Shown: positions 43,090 through 53,000 of the stretch, piece by piece
Layout of the letters: every line of letters starts with the position of its first letter
Position numbering within the stretch: the stretch's first letter is position 1
Origin: Microcoleus vaginatus PCC 9802
GTDB taxonomy: Bacteria; Cyanobacteriota; Cyanobacteriia; Cyanobacteriales; Microcoleaceae
Assembly: GCA_022701275.1 (NCBI GenBank)
Contig: CP031740.1
Location: 4,041,001-4,105,000, forward strand
Direction of reading: 5' to 3'
DNA length: 64,000 bases
Notes under the pieces: model-generated
The model's database searches: none
What the model saw: only the letters and a program-made list of their open reading frames with translations
What the model was told of the DNA's origin: nothing
Program-made: the position numbers and the translations under genes

Positions 43090-44568
43090 ATGGCAGATAT
43101 CAACGGCACGATGATGCAATATTTCCACTGGTACATTCCCGATCGAGGAACCCTGTGGGATGAGGTGAAAAACCAAGCCAAAGAATTGGCGGATGCGGGT
43201 TTTACGGCACTGTGGTTGCCGCCTGCGTACAAAGGGCTTGCGGGGCAAAGCGACGTTGGATATGGGGTTTACGACTTATTTGATTTGGGAGAATTCGACC
43301 AAAAAGGTTCAATTCGCACCAAATATGGTACTAAGCAGCAATATTTGGATGCGATCGCAGCCCTGCACAAATCTCAGATCCAAGTCTATGCCGATGTAGT
43401 TATCAACCACAAAATGGGTGCAGATGCAGCAGAGATATTTAAGGCAACTCCTTATCCTCAAAACAATCGGCTAAATCCCAAAGGTGGATTGCAAGAAATC
43501 AAAAGCTACACTCATTTTAACTTTCCCGGACGCCAAGGTAAATATTCCCAATTTGAATGGCACTGGTGGCATTTTGACGCAGTAGACTACAACGAATACA
43601 ATAAAGACGATCGCGGCACAGTCTATTTGGTAGAAGGGAGAATTTTTGATGACTATGTTGCCCTAGAAAATGGCAATTTTGCATATTTAATGGGGTGCGA
43701 TCTGGATTTTCAGGATCAAGGGGTACGAGATGAAATTATACGCTGGGGTAAGTGGTATCTCGACACAACAGGTGCCGACGGTTTCCGTTTAGATGCAATC
43801 AAGCACATATCGTCTTGGTTTTTTCCGGAATGGTTAGATGAATTGGAGCGATATGTCGGCAAAGATTTGTTTGTTGTCGGTGAGTATTGGGCACCAAATA
43901 TCGATATCCTGCACTGGTATGTCGGTTCAGTTAAGGGCAAAATGTCAGTTTTTGATGTGCCACTGCATTACAACTTTCATTACGCCAGCCAACAGGGCGG
44001 TAACTACGATATGCGGCGCATCTTAGACGGTACAATGATGCAGCAGCAACCGACTCATGCAGTAACGTTTGTCGAAAACCACGACTCCCAACCGCTGCAA
44101 GCACTTGAATCTGTGGTAGAACCCTGGTTTAAACCTCTTGCTTATGCGATTATTCTATTGCGAAAAGAAGGTTATCCCTGCGTTTTCTACCCGGATTATT
44201 ACGGTGCAGAATATGAAGATTGGGGGCGTGATGGCAATCGGTATAAGATTGTTATGCCCTCTCATCGATCGCTAATTGACAAGTTTCTCCATGCTCGCAA
44301 ACACTTCGCCTACGGCCCTCAATATGACTATTTCGATCATTGGAATACCATTGGCTGGACGAGATTGGGCAATCGGAAACATCCACAGGCAATGGCAGTA
44401 ATTATGAGTGACGGGCCGGAGGGTTCCAAGTGGATGGAAGTTGGTAAACCTCATGCTAAGTTTGTGGATTTAACAGGGCATATTAAGGAACCTGTTTCTA
44501 CTAACGAGTGGGGTTGGGGCGAGTTTCGCTGTCAAGGCGGTTCAGTATCCGTGTGGATTCAGGAATAA
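43090..44568 (+). CDS. amyA: Cytoplasmic alpha-amylase (GH13_5)
   Basis: The 492-residue enzyme hydrolyses internal alpha-1,4 bonds in glycogen-type glucans. It has no signal peptide and its opening GTMMQYFHWYIPDRGTLWDE is that of bacterial intracellular alpha-amylases. All four GH13 regions are visible: DVVINHK (about 102-108), GFRLDAIKH with nucleophile D235, VVGEYW with acid/base E265, and FVENHDSQ with D332. The length is normal. In cyanobacteria such enzymes help mobilise glycogen, so a link to the oxidative pentose pathway enzyme Gnd next to it is plausible. The promoter region contains an imperfect inverted repeat. Confidence 0.96.
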   Translation: MADINGTMMQYFHWYIPDRGTLWDEVKNQAKELADAGFTALWLPPAYKGLAGQSDVGYGVYDLFDLGEFDQKGSIRTKYGTKQQYLDAIAALHKSQIQVYADVVINHKMGADAAEIFKATPYPQNNRLNPKGGLQEIKSYTHFNFPGRQGKYSQFEWHWWHFDAVDYNEYNKDDRGTVYLVEGRIFDDYVALENGNFAYLMGCDLDFQDQGVRDEIIRWGKWYLDTTGADGFRLDAIKHISSWFFPEWLDELERYVGKDLFVVGEYWAPNIDILHWYVGSVKGKMSVFDVPLHYNFHYASQQGGNYDMRRILDGTMMQQQPTHAVTFVENHDSQPLQALESVVEPWFKPLAYAIILLRKEGYPCVFYPDYYGAEYEDWGRDGNRYKIVMPSHRSLIDKFLHARKHFAYGPQYDYFDHWNTIGWTRLGNRKHPQAMAVIMSDGPEGSKWMEVGKPHAKFVDLTGHIKEPVSTNEWGWGEFRCQGGSVSVWIQE

Positions 44569-44600
44569 GATCGGTTGGCAGTAATCTCATGTTCTATCTG

Positions 44601-44668
44601 TAAGGTGCCCCGAAACGCACCCTACAAAAATTAATAAGGTGCGCCGAAACGCACCCTACAAAAATTAA
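44601..44668. repeat. 34-bp tandem duplication between amyA and gnd
   Basis: Two copies (44601-44634 and 44635-44668) differ at one position. Each contains a hairpin GGTGC...GCACC and a CCTACAAAAATTAA tail. The second copy ends at the gnd stop codon. The pair may act as a terminator for the two convergent genes. Confidence 0.85.
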
Positions 44669-46123
44669 TTAATCACCACTACCAGTTTGCAGCGATTCTT
44701 GAGCAGTCTGCGTCCACTCAGAGTGGAAGAATTCGCCGCGCGGTTTGTCGGTGCGTTCGTAGGTGTGAGCCCCGAAATAATCACGCTGAGCTTGCGTGAG
44801 GTTTTGTGGCAATCGAGCGCGCCGGTAGCTGTCGAAATAGTCCAGCGAGGCGCTAAATGCCGGTACTGCAATCCCCAGTTGGCAAGCAGTAGCTAACACG
44901 TCTCGCCAAGCCGATTGGCGATCGAGAATGCTCTGTTTGAACTCGGGCGCTAACAGCAAATTCGGCAGCGTGGGATCGTCCTTAAAAGCTGTTTTAATCT
45001 TGTCCAAAAATCCAGCCCGAATGATACAGCCACCTTTCCAAATTCGGGAAATTTCGCTCAAACTCAAGTCGTAATTGTACGACTTCGACGCCGCGCTCAA
45101 CAGCGCCATACCTTGCGCGTAGGAGCAAATCTTCGAGCAGTAAAGCGCATCCCGAACTTTGTTCACAAACTCTTTAGTATCGCCTTCGTACTTGCCGCTA
45201 GGCCCCGTCAGTTCTGCGGAAGCTCTGACGCGCTCGTCTTTGTAAGAAGACATGATTCTCGCATTCACAGCAGCGATAATTGTGGGAATGCTCACACCCA
45301 ATTCCAAAGCACTCATTACAGTCCAGCGGCCCGTGCCTTTCTGACCGGCTGCGTCCATAATTACCTCAACTAAGGGTTGCTTAGTTTCCGGGTCGTTGTA
45401 CTTGAAAATATTAGCCGTAATTTCAATCAAAAACGAGTTGAGTTCGTCTGTGGTATTCCATTCGGCAAAAACTTCCTGCAACTGCTGGCCCTCCAATCCG
45501 GCAACGTTTTTGAGCAAATCGTAGGCTTCAGCAATGAGCTGCATATCCCCGTACTCAATGCCGTTGTGAACCATTTTCACGTAGTGGCCGGCGCCACCAG
45601 GGCCGATGAAAGTGACGCAGGGGCCATCATCTACTTGAGCCGCAATTTTGATGAGAATTGGCTCTAGTAGGCCGTAAGCAGTGCGGGTGCCACCGGGCAT
45701 CATGCTAGCACCGTTGAGCGCGCCTTCTTCGCCGCCACTGATGCCCATGCCGACAAATCCCAGTCCCATCGATTCTAAATCTTTGGTGCGGCGTTCGGTG
45801 TCGTCGTATAGCGAGTTGCCACCGTCAATAATCATGTCGCCCGGTGACAGCATGGGTTTGAGCTGGTCGATGACTGCATCTACGGGTTTCCCAGCTTGCA
45901 CCATGACTAAGATTCTGCGCGGGGTTTCTAGGACATCGACGAATTCTGTCAGAGTCTTGGCGGCTACAATGTTCTTGCCGGGGGCGCGTTTGGCCATGAA
46001 TTCGTCGGTTTTAGCTGCTGTGCGGTTGTATACAGCCACGGAGAAGCCTCTGCTTTCGACGTTGAGCGCGAGGTTTTCGCCCATCACTGCTAGACCGATT
46101 AAACCAAAATTTTGCTTTGTCAT
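44669..46123 (-). CDS. gnd: 6-phosphogluconate dehydrogenase, decarboxylating
   Basis: The 484-residue enzyme converts 6-phosphogluconate to ribulose-5-phosphate with NADP in the oxidative pentose phosphate pathway, which supplies NADPH in the dark. The N-terminal motif GLIGLAVMGENLALN binds the dinucleotide. GISGGEEGALNGASMMPGG is the substrate loop. GAGHYVKMVHNGIEYGDMQL carries the catalytic Lys and substrate-binding residues. The long C-terminus (FDSYRRARLPQNLTQAQRDY, FGAHTYERTDK) is that of the dimeric class. It converges with amyA. Confidence 0.97.
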   Translation of the reverse strand: MTKQNFGLIGLAVMGENLALNVESRGFSVAVYNRTAAKTDEFMAKRAPGKNIVAAKTLTEFVDVLETPRRILVMVQAGKPVDAVIDQLKPMLSPGDMIIDGGNSLYDDTERRTKDLESMGLGFVGMGISGGEEGALNGASMMPGGTRTAYGLLEPILIKIAAQVDDGPCVTFIGPGGAGHYVKMVHNGIEYGDMQLIAEAYDLLKNVAGLEGQQLQEVFAEWNTTDELNSFLIEITANIFKYNDPETKQPLVEVIMDAAGQKGTGRWTVMSALELGVSIPTIIAAVNARIMSSYKDERVRASAELTGPSGKYEGDTKEFVNKVRDALYCSKICSYAQGMALLSAASKSYNYDLSLSEISRIWKGGCIIRAGFLDKIKTAFKDDPTLPNLLLAPEFKQSILDRQSAWRDVLATACQLGIAVPAFSASLDYFDSYRRARLPQNLTQAQRDYFGAHTYERTDKPRGEFFHSEWTQTAQESLQTGSGD

Positions 46124-46416
46124 GCTAATAACCCGCTGGTTGTTCCCGCTTGAGGATAGATTTGCGAGAGAGGAAAGCGAGGCGGGGTGTAGCGCTTTCC
46201 GGTGGACTAAAAGTATTGGACAATAGACCTAGGAGGTTTAGGTTTATTTTTATATTCCCAGAATTGCTGTTTGGTAAATCAGTAGGGTTTTTTTAAGATT
46301 TAAGGGGTATTAATGACGCAGGCAGGTGATGATAAGGCAGGTATTATGTCGATCGCAGTAACGGTAGATACAAACAAGCGGACATTTTGAGGAAAATTGA
46401 GGAGACTGTTGTAACT

Positions 46417-46839
46417 ATGGAAGATTTGCAGTATCTTGCGGCCTGGGTGAAGGAGCAACACGCTCGCGAGTATATTTTGACTTGGCTGCTGAGTCAACAG
46501 GGGCTGTGGTGGTCTGATGGGGATATTTATCAGGCCGTTTTGCAAAAGTCGGGAAAGCTTTTGAAAGCTTATGTTCAAAAAAGGCAAGCGGGAGAGTTAT
46601 TTGAGGGAATTTCTGAGAAGTTGGTGGGAGATGATAATTGGGATGATTTGGTGCTGAGTTTAGGGCGAATTGTTGCTGTTTATCAAGAGGAATTGCTGAA
46701 GCTGCAAGAGCGCGATCGCCGGGGGGATGGGGTAAAAAAAAATTTGATTAGCCAACCGTTGGCTGGGGATGCTTTGTCGCTTTTGGAGGTGCAGCAAGCT
46801 TTGCCCGATCCTTATGCGGATACGCTGACGGGGAGATAA
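46417..46839 (+). CDS. Conserved hypothetical protein, 140 residues
   Basis: The small protein starts MEDLQYLAAWVKEQHAREYI at ATG 46417; an in-frame TTG ten codons upstream is also possible. It is helical and acidic with an abundant-Trp N-terminus (LLSQQGLWWSDGDIYQAVLQ). No family was recognised. It ends 33 bases before a hairpin array. Confidence 0.65.
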   Translation: MEDLQYLAAWVKEQHAREYILTWLLSQQGLWWSDGDIYQAVLQKSGKLLKAYVQKRQAGELFEGISEKLVGDDNWDDLVLSLGRIVAVYQEELLKLQERDRRGDGVKKNLISQPLAGDALSLLEVQQALPDPYADTLTGR

Positions 46840-46871
46840 TTTGCGATCGACTTTTCGGAGGCACAAGAATC

Positions 46872-47026
46872 TCAGAAACCCGGTTTCTTCCTATATCTCT
46901 CGTACTCAACCAAAATTTGTCGCCGAAACCCGGTTTCTCGCCACGCAGTGAATCCCAAAAACCGGGTTTCTTCCTATATCTCTCGTACTCAACCAAAATT
47001 TGTCGCAGAAACCCGGTTTCTCGCCA
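46872..47026. repeat. GAAACCGGGTTTC hairpin array C (two units, subtype II spacer)
   Basis: Two units of about 83 bp begin near 46873 and 46956. The spacer between head and tail hairpins is TTCCTATATCTCTCGTACTC followed by AACCAAAATTTGTCG. This differs from arrays A and B except for the final CAAAATT-x-TCGCAGAAACC. The array abuts the 3' end of the Uma2 gene. Confidence 0.88.
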
Positions 47027-47052
47027 GCCAACTAAAGAAAATGGATCGAGAT

Positions 47053-47649
47053 TCAAGGGTTGAGAATAGGTGTAATATCTAGAAGAAATCCGGGAAGGAC
47101 ATCTTCACCCGAAAGTGTAGGCGGTTGGTCAAAAGAGAAATTAATAACTTCTGCTACCTCTTCAGACAACCGATAAATTTCTACTAAAGGCGTTTGGGGG
47201 TCAATTAGCCAACCTAAGCGACAGCCGTTAGTTCGATAATACCGCATTTTAGCCCGCAATGTTTCTAGGGAATCACTTTGCGAGCGCAATTCTATTACAA
47301 AGTCCGGGCACAGGGGAGGAAATTTGCGCTTATCTTCTGCGGATAATGCTTCCCAGCGTTCTCGGAGTACCCAAGAAACATCGGGAGAACGCTTCGCACC
47401 GTTGGGTAATTGAAAGACGGTGGAAGAATCAAAGACTTTTCCTAATTGAGTCCGTTCATTCCACAAGCCGACTCGTAGGTTGAGATCGGAATTTCTGATG
47501 CCGCTTTCGCCGCCTGTTGGAGGCATAATAATTAGTTCTCCTTCGGGGGTTTGTTCTAATCGCCACTCTTCATTAGCGATGGACAATTGATAAAATTGTT
47601 CGTCGGTTAAAGCGACGGCGGCAGGTAGGTTGAGAGTTATAGTTTCCAT
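47053..47649 (-). CDS. Uma2-family putative endonuclease
   Basis: The 198-residue protein has the Uma2 pattern: DEQFYQLSIANEEWRLEQTP, GELIIMPPTGGESG and NGAKRSPDVSWVLRERW. The core is LCPDFVIELRSQSDSLETLR followed by MRYYRTNGCRLGWLIDP. This carries the PD-(D/E)XK residues (PDF, E-x-R-S). It differs clearly from the other Uma2 at 32121. ATG 47649 matches the family opening METITLNLP. Hairpin arrays C and D lie on both sides. Confidence 0.92.
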   Translation of the reverse strand: METITLNLPAAVALTDEQFYQLSIANEEWRLEQTPEGELIIMPPTGGESGIRNSDLNLRVGLWNERTQLGKVFDSSTVFQLPNGAKRSPDVSWVLRERWEALSAEDKRKFPPLCPDFVIELRSQSDSLETLRAKMRYYRTNGCRLGWLIDPQTPLVEIYRLSEEVAEVINFSFDQPPTLSGEDVLPGFLLDITPILNP

Positions 47650-47727
47650 CGTTGATATTATCGCCAACTAGGTTGGTTTTATTATAGCTCGCACTTTCTG
47701 ACAATTTTCTCAAAAAGATCGCACGCT

Positions 47728-47886
47728 CAGAAACGGGGTTTCTTCCGATATTTCTCGTGCGAGGCCGAAAATTGTCGCAGAAACCCGGTTTCTCGCCACG
47801 CAGCTAATTCCAGGAACCGGGTTTCTTCCGATATTTCTCGTACTCAACTGAAAATAGTCGCAGAAACTCGGTTTCTCGCCACGCAG
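47728..47886. repeat. GAAACCGGGTTTC hairpin array D (two units, subtype II spacer)
   Basis: Two units (from 47728 and about 47812) carry the same spacer subtype as array C, with TTCCGATATTTCTCGT in place of TTCCTATATCTCTCGT. Some hairpins have one mutation (AAACGGGGTTT, AAACTCGGTTT). Confidence 0.85.
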
Positions 47887-47986
47887 CGACACAAATGCGA
47901 GCGTTAGGGCTGGTTTATATAGATTGTTTGTGGGAATTCAAGATGGTTGATGAACCCGCCCCTCCGGTAATTCTGTTGATTTCACT

Positions 47987-49882
47987 CTAAATATAGCTAC
48001 TAGCTTGACGTGTGAACATTGAGCAGTAAATTCCGTTTGATGCTATCAATTCGTCGTGAGTTCCTATTTCTGCTATTTTACCGTTTTCCATGACGGCGAT
48101 ACGATCGGCTATTTTTGCTAAGCCTAATCTGTGACTGATGACTATTGTTGTTTTCCCGGCGGCTATTTGGCGGAAGATGCTGTAAATTTCGTGTTCTGTC
48201 TTGGGGTCTAGGGCAGCGGTTGGTTCGTCAAAAATTAGCACTTCGGCTGTAGAAAGCCGCATTAAGGCGCGGGCGATCGCAATTCTTTGCCACTGTCCCC
48301 CCGATAAGTCTATGCCGTCTTCTAATTGTTTCCCCAACGGAGTCTCTAAGCCTGCGGAAAGACTATTGACTTTTGCGCTAATTCCTGCTTCGGAAATAGC
48401 TTCGTTAATTGCGGTGTCATCCGACAGTGAAAGCAAGTCGCCGAAACCGACGTTTTCGCGGACTGTCGAGGGGAAACGGGCGTAATCTTGCATAACGACG
48501 GCGATGCGCGATCGCACGTATGCTAGAGAGTACGATCGCAAATCTTTGCCATTCCAGTCGATCGTACCACTTGTCGGGTCGTACAGGCGGCCGAGGAGTT
48601 TGCCAAGGGTTGTTTTACCCGCGCCATTTTCACCGACAAGCACTAGCATTTCCCCCGGATTAATGGTTAAGTTGATATCTTCGACCGTGCTTTTATTACT
48701 ACCGGGATAGCAGAAAGATAGATGCTTAATCTCGATGCCAATTTTATCTTTTGGGGGGCGGGAATCTTGCCCGCCATCTGGTAAACTAGGCAGGCGAGAT
48801 GCTACATCCACAAGCGGCGACTGCAATTCTGGTTTGAGTTCCAAAAGTTGAAAAATCGGACTAACGCCGAGGGAAATATCGTACAAATTAGTATAATTGC
48901 CAATCAATAATTGCAAACTTTGCTCCACCTGGACAATCAAACCCGAATAAAGCGCCAAATCCCCCAAAGTATAGCGCCCTCCCAAAGCTCCCATTACCAC
49001 ATAAACAAAGGGCAAAGCTACTCCTACTCTACTAAACACTGACCAGAAAAGTACAACAATTGCTCCTTTTTTTCGGATGCGTTGCATCTCGCTAAAGAAC
49101 TGCACAAACTGACTTTGCCAGCGTTTGAGCCAAAGTTCCTGCAAGCCAAACAAACGCAATTCTTTAGCGTATTCTTCCCCGGTCAATACTCTAGCGGATA
49201 AGTTCATCTCGCGGCTGATTTTAGCTTGCTTTCTTTGAACTCTCCAGATGATTCTGCTATATTTTCTTTGGATGTAAATTGAGGGAGATGATGAAATCAG
49301 CATCAGGAGTGGCACCCACCAAGCTATGGTAGCAGCAAGGCTAATAGATGGAATAAATATAAAAATTCCCGTGATGGTCATGCTGAGGGTAAATGCTAGT
49401 TGCTGTATTTTGGTGACTCCGGTTTTTGCGAGTTCTACTATATTTAATAGTTCGGGGTTTTCAAAGAGGGCGATATCGTCGAAATTGGCGACTTTTTCCA
49501 GGACTTTTCCTTCGACAAAGCCTTGAACGCGATCGCGCAAAGATGTCGCGGCAAAGGAACTCATTGTTTCGAGGGAGTCGCCGATTAACTTGAGACTTAA
49601 GACTCCGGCAATACTCCACAGCAGTATTGGCCGGGAAAGCATCAAAGCAAAGGGCTGTGCTGTTTGGGTTTGCGATAGCAACCGAGATACTTCATCAATG
49701 ATTAATTTATCTAAAAATAGCACGGCAGATGGGGCAGCACCGCTGATAATGTTGAGTATTATTAAATTGCGGAGTTCTATTGGTGCGGCTTTGATTATCA
49801 GGCCCAAGCTGCGCCACAAAGCTTGGAAGGTGGTAATTTGGATGGGTTGCATAGTTTGTGGGTAGGTGTCGGGTCTACTCAT
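47987..49882 (-). CDS. ABC transporter, permease-ATPase fusion
   Basis: The 631-residue protein is a type IV half-exporter. Six membrane segments (about residues 40-330) precede an ATPase domain with Walker A GENGAGKTTLG (about 416), signature LSGGQWQRIAI (about 525) and Walker B VLIFDEPTAALD (about 549). The permease part is of the kind found with peptide or lipid exporters; the substrate cannot be told. In the linker near residue 370 the residues PDGGQDSRPPK are encoded across a GGCGGG/CCCGCC hairpin resembling a dispersed repeat. No partner gene is adjacent, so a homodimer is likely. Confidence 0.93.
   Translation of the reverse strand: MSRPDTYPQTMQPIQITTFQALWRSLGLIIKAAPIELRNLIILNIISGAAPSAVLFLDKLIIDEVSRLLSQTQTAQPFALMLSRPILLWSIAGVLSLKLIGDSLETMSSFAATSLRDRVQGFVEGKVLEKVANFDDIALFENPELLNIVELAKTGVTKIQQLAFTLSMTITGIFIFIPSISLAATIAWWVPLLMLISSSPSIYIQRKYSRIIWRVQRKQAKISREMNLSARVLTGEEYAKELRLFGLQELWLKRWQSQFVQFFSEMQRIRKKGAIVVLFWSVFSRVGVALPFVYVVMGALGGRYTLGDLALYSGLIVQVEQSLQLLIGNYTNLYDISLGVSPIFQLLELKPELQSPLVDVASRLPSLPDGGQDSRPPKDKIGIEIKHLSFCYPGSNKSTVEDINLTINPGEMLVLVGENGAGKTTLGKLLGRLYDPTSGTIDWNGKDLRSYSLAYVRSRIAVVMQDYARFPSTVRENVGFGDLLSLSDDTAINEAISEAGISAKVNSLSAGLETPLGKQLEDGIDLSGGQWQRIAIARALMRLSTAEVLIFDEPTAALDPKTEHEIYSIFRQIAAGKTTIVISHRLGLAKIADRIAVMENGKIAEIGTHDELIASNGIYCSMFTRQASSYI
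48757..48775. repeat. In-frame hairpin within the ABC transporter linker
   Basis: GGCGGG and CCCGCC flank AATCTTG. The element lies in the flexible joint between membrane and ATPase domains. Confidence 0.55.
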
Positions 49883-50036
49883 CCCCGGAGGTATATTATA
49901 ACAGTATTTATTAACTGTTTGCCCAGCATTTAAAATTAAATATCTTAGTTAGTTTACTCTGTTAATTATGGAATTTTATTCGTCAATTAATTTTTCATTA
50001 CTCCATTATATACTCGAAAAAGTTCCTAGCATCTAT

Positions 50037-53000
50037 CTAATTTAAATAATCATCATGATCGAGTACATCATTAATACTATAACCATCGTAGTAAAAAAGC
50101 GGGCTTCTTCTGTAAAACCACTCCTCGCTTTTATTCGTCAAATAAAGGTAATCAAAATAATTATTATTTTGATAAAAATTTATTAAGCTATCGGTATCAT
50201 TTTCAAAAATATAGTCATCAAAATCATTGTCATCAAAATAATTGTCTCCGAAGATATCGGTATCATCCTCAAAATCATTATCTTGTTCATCATCTTGTTC
50301 ATGATCCGGATCAATTTTATCTCTAGGCTTGGGGTCAAGTAGAGATGTTAATACATTTATAAATGCAGAATCATAAATCTCTCCCAAATAGGCCGTTATT
50401 GTAACTTGACCTATACTTTTTCCAGCGATAAATTTACCATCTGAATTTATATTGCCACTTGTTGCACGCCAGATGATATTCCCAGGCATCATCAGATCCC
50501 CTTGCTGATCAAATCCTCTAGCAGTAAAAGTTAAATTATGATTAAGCTTAAGTTGTACTTCTTTAGGATAAATTTCTAATCGTCTCAATACAGGAACTAC
50601 AATAACTTCAACAGAAGCACTAATCTTAGCTGCATTAATAAATAGTTGATCAGCCAAGTCGAGAATCCGAGCGACAATCTTAAAGATGTTTTTCTGTAAC
50701 CATGCTTCTATATCAAAACCAAGGATATCGGTTTCTTCATTTGTAAGATCTGTTTCTGTATTTTCTGCTTGTTCTGCTTGTTGACCAGTCGTAAAATTAC
50801 TTTTTATAAGCTCGACAGCCGACTTGAGGATGAAATTACTTGGGGTAGAATTAACAAATGAAAATACACGATATAAAAGCCTCATGTATATTCCCAATAT
50901 TAAGAGTTTAGCCCTTACCCCAGATTCCGATATTTCAGTAACATTAGCTGTTACCTTAAATGTACCTTTCGCATTATTATCGGCAGTAAAATTACCGTTT
51001 TGGTCAATTTTTCCACCTGTTGTTTCCCAAGATATTTTTCCAGTATCTATTCGATTGCCATATTGGTCTAAGCCTACTGCTGTAAATTTTTGGCATTCAC
51101 CAGGCTTGAGCTTTACTACTTTTTGAGGATAAATCTCTAATCGTCTTAAAACTGGGAGCAACGTAACTTTAACTGATTGAGTAATTCCTTCGACTGTAGC
51201 ATTAACCGTAACTTCACGCTTTTCATAACCTCCTATAAAAGTTCCATTGCCGTTAATTCTCCCCCCTTGGGTACATTGCCAATATACTTGATGAATCTGT
51301 ATTGGTTCATCTTGTTGATCAAATCCTATAACATCAAAAGTGAAATCTTCTTCAGGTTTAAGTGCTGCTTCATTGGGAAAAATAGATAATTCTCTCAATA
51401 CAGCAATCACTGTAATATCAGCAAAGGTACTGATATTGTATTCCGTGGAAGTAACTGTTACTCTAAACTTACCTTTAGCATTTATGTCAGCTATAAAATT
51501 GCCATGTTGGTCAATCGTACCACCTGTTGCTTGCCAAACTATCCGCCCAATTGCGATATCACGATCCCACTCATCTAAACCCTGAAGCTGGAATTTTTGA
51601 TGTTGTCCAGGCTCTATTTTTACTTCCTTGGGTGAAATTACTAATGTCGTTAGTTTTGGCGGTTCAACTACAGTGACATCGGCAGAAATGCTGATTTTAC
51701 CCAGAGTGGCAGTAACAGTTATTTTCTCTTCTTGATAACTAGCGCGGAACATTCCATTATTCAGAATTGACCCGCCCGTTGTACTCCAAGTTATTTGTCC
51801 AATATTTATGTTGTCACCATACTGATCCTCACCTTTTACTCGAAACTGAAAACTCTGCCCAAACTCTAATTGATCTATTGAGGATGTAATAATTAGTTGT
51901 GCTAGCTTCGGAGGTGCAATAATCCTAATTGGGATAACTCGACGAATTGAATTGACTGAAGCTATAATTTCAAAGTTATCTTGATTTTTTCCAGCTACGA
52001 AATTGCCATTTTGGTCAATCCTTCCACCGCCACTACTTACTGACCAATTAATTTGTCCAGTTTGTATATTGTTACCATACTGATCAACTCCCTTAACTTG
52101 AAACGGAAAGCTCTGACCAAACTCTAATTGAGGTATTGAAGATATAATAATTAGTTCTGCTAGTCTCGGAGGTTCAATAATCGTAATTGGAATAACTCGA
52201 CGAATTGAACGGACTGAAGCTATGATTTCAAATTTACCCTGCTTGCTTCCAGCTATAAAATTGCCATTTTGGTCAATGCTTCCACCTCCGCTTACTTCCC
52301 ATAATACAGTTTCCTGCATGGGATTTCTGCGTTGATCTAAAACTTGTGCTGTGAATGGTTGCGTTTTACTAAACTCTAAAGTAATACTAGAGGGAGTAAT
52401 AGAAAGCTGAGTGATTATAGGACGCTGAATAATAGTAATTGTGACATAAGTCTCAAAAATGCCTATCTTTGCTTTGACTTCAAATCTTCCTTCCCTTTGA
52501 CCTGCTGTAAATAAACCCTGTTCGATTTTACCGCCAGTAGTTTCCCATATAATATCTTGAGCGTTAAGGTTCATTTCTCTATTATTTTGGTCTAAACCTT
52601 GAAGAGTAAAATGCTGCTCTTGACCACACAATAGTGTTTGGAAAATTTCAGAAATAACAATTTTGCTTAGTTTAGGATAAGAACATCCTTTAATAGCATG
52701 AAGTGGTTTTCCGGTTTCTGCCTCCAACAATGTTACCCAATCTTTACCTGCGACAGCAAGAGTTTTTCCATGAGAGCTAATTGCTACAGAGCTAATAAAA
52801 CCAGACTCTTCTGGTAAAGAATAGATGATTTTATTATAATTATCTCGTAAATCAAATATTTTAATGTTTTTGGAAAAGCCTACTACAAGTATATTTTGAT
52901 TTACATGATAAGCTAGAGAATTAATTGATTGATTGTGAGAGTAAGTATTGGTGCATTCTAAATTTAGAAGAGGTAGTACAGAAGCATCTCCATTATCTGC

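Noticed and set aside
46748..47056. 102-residue minus-strand frame with RKKPGFWDSLRGEKPGF repeats
   Set aside because: It is a translation of hairpin array C and the end of another gene.
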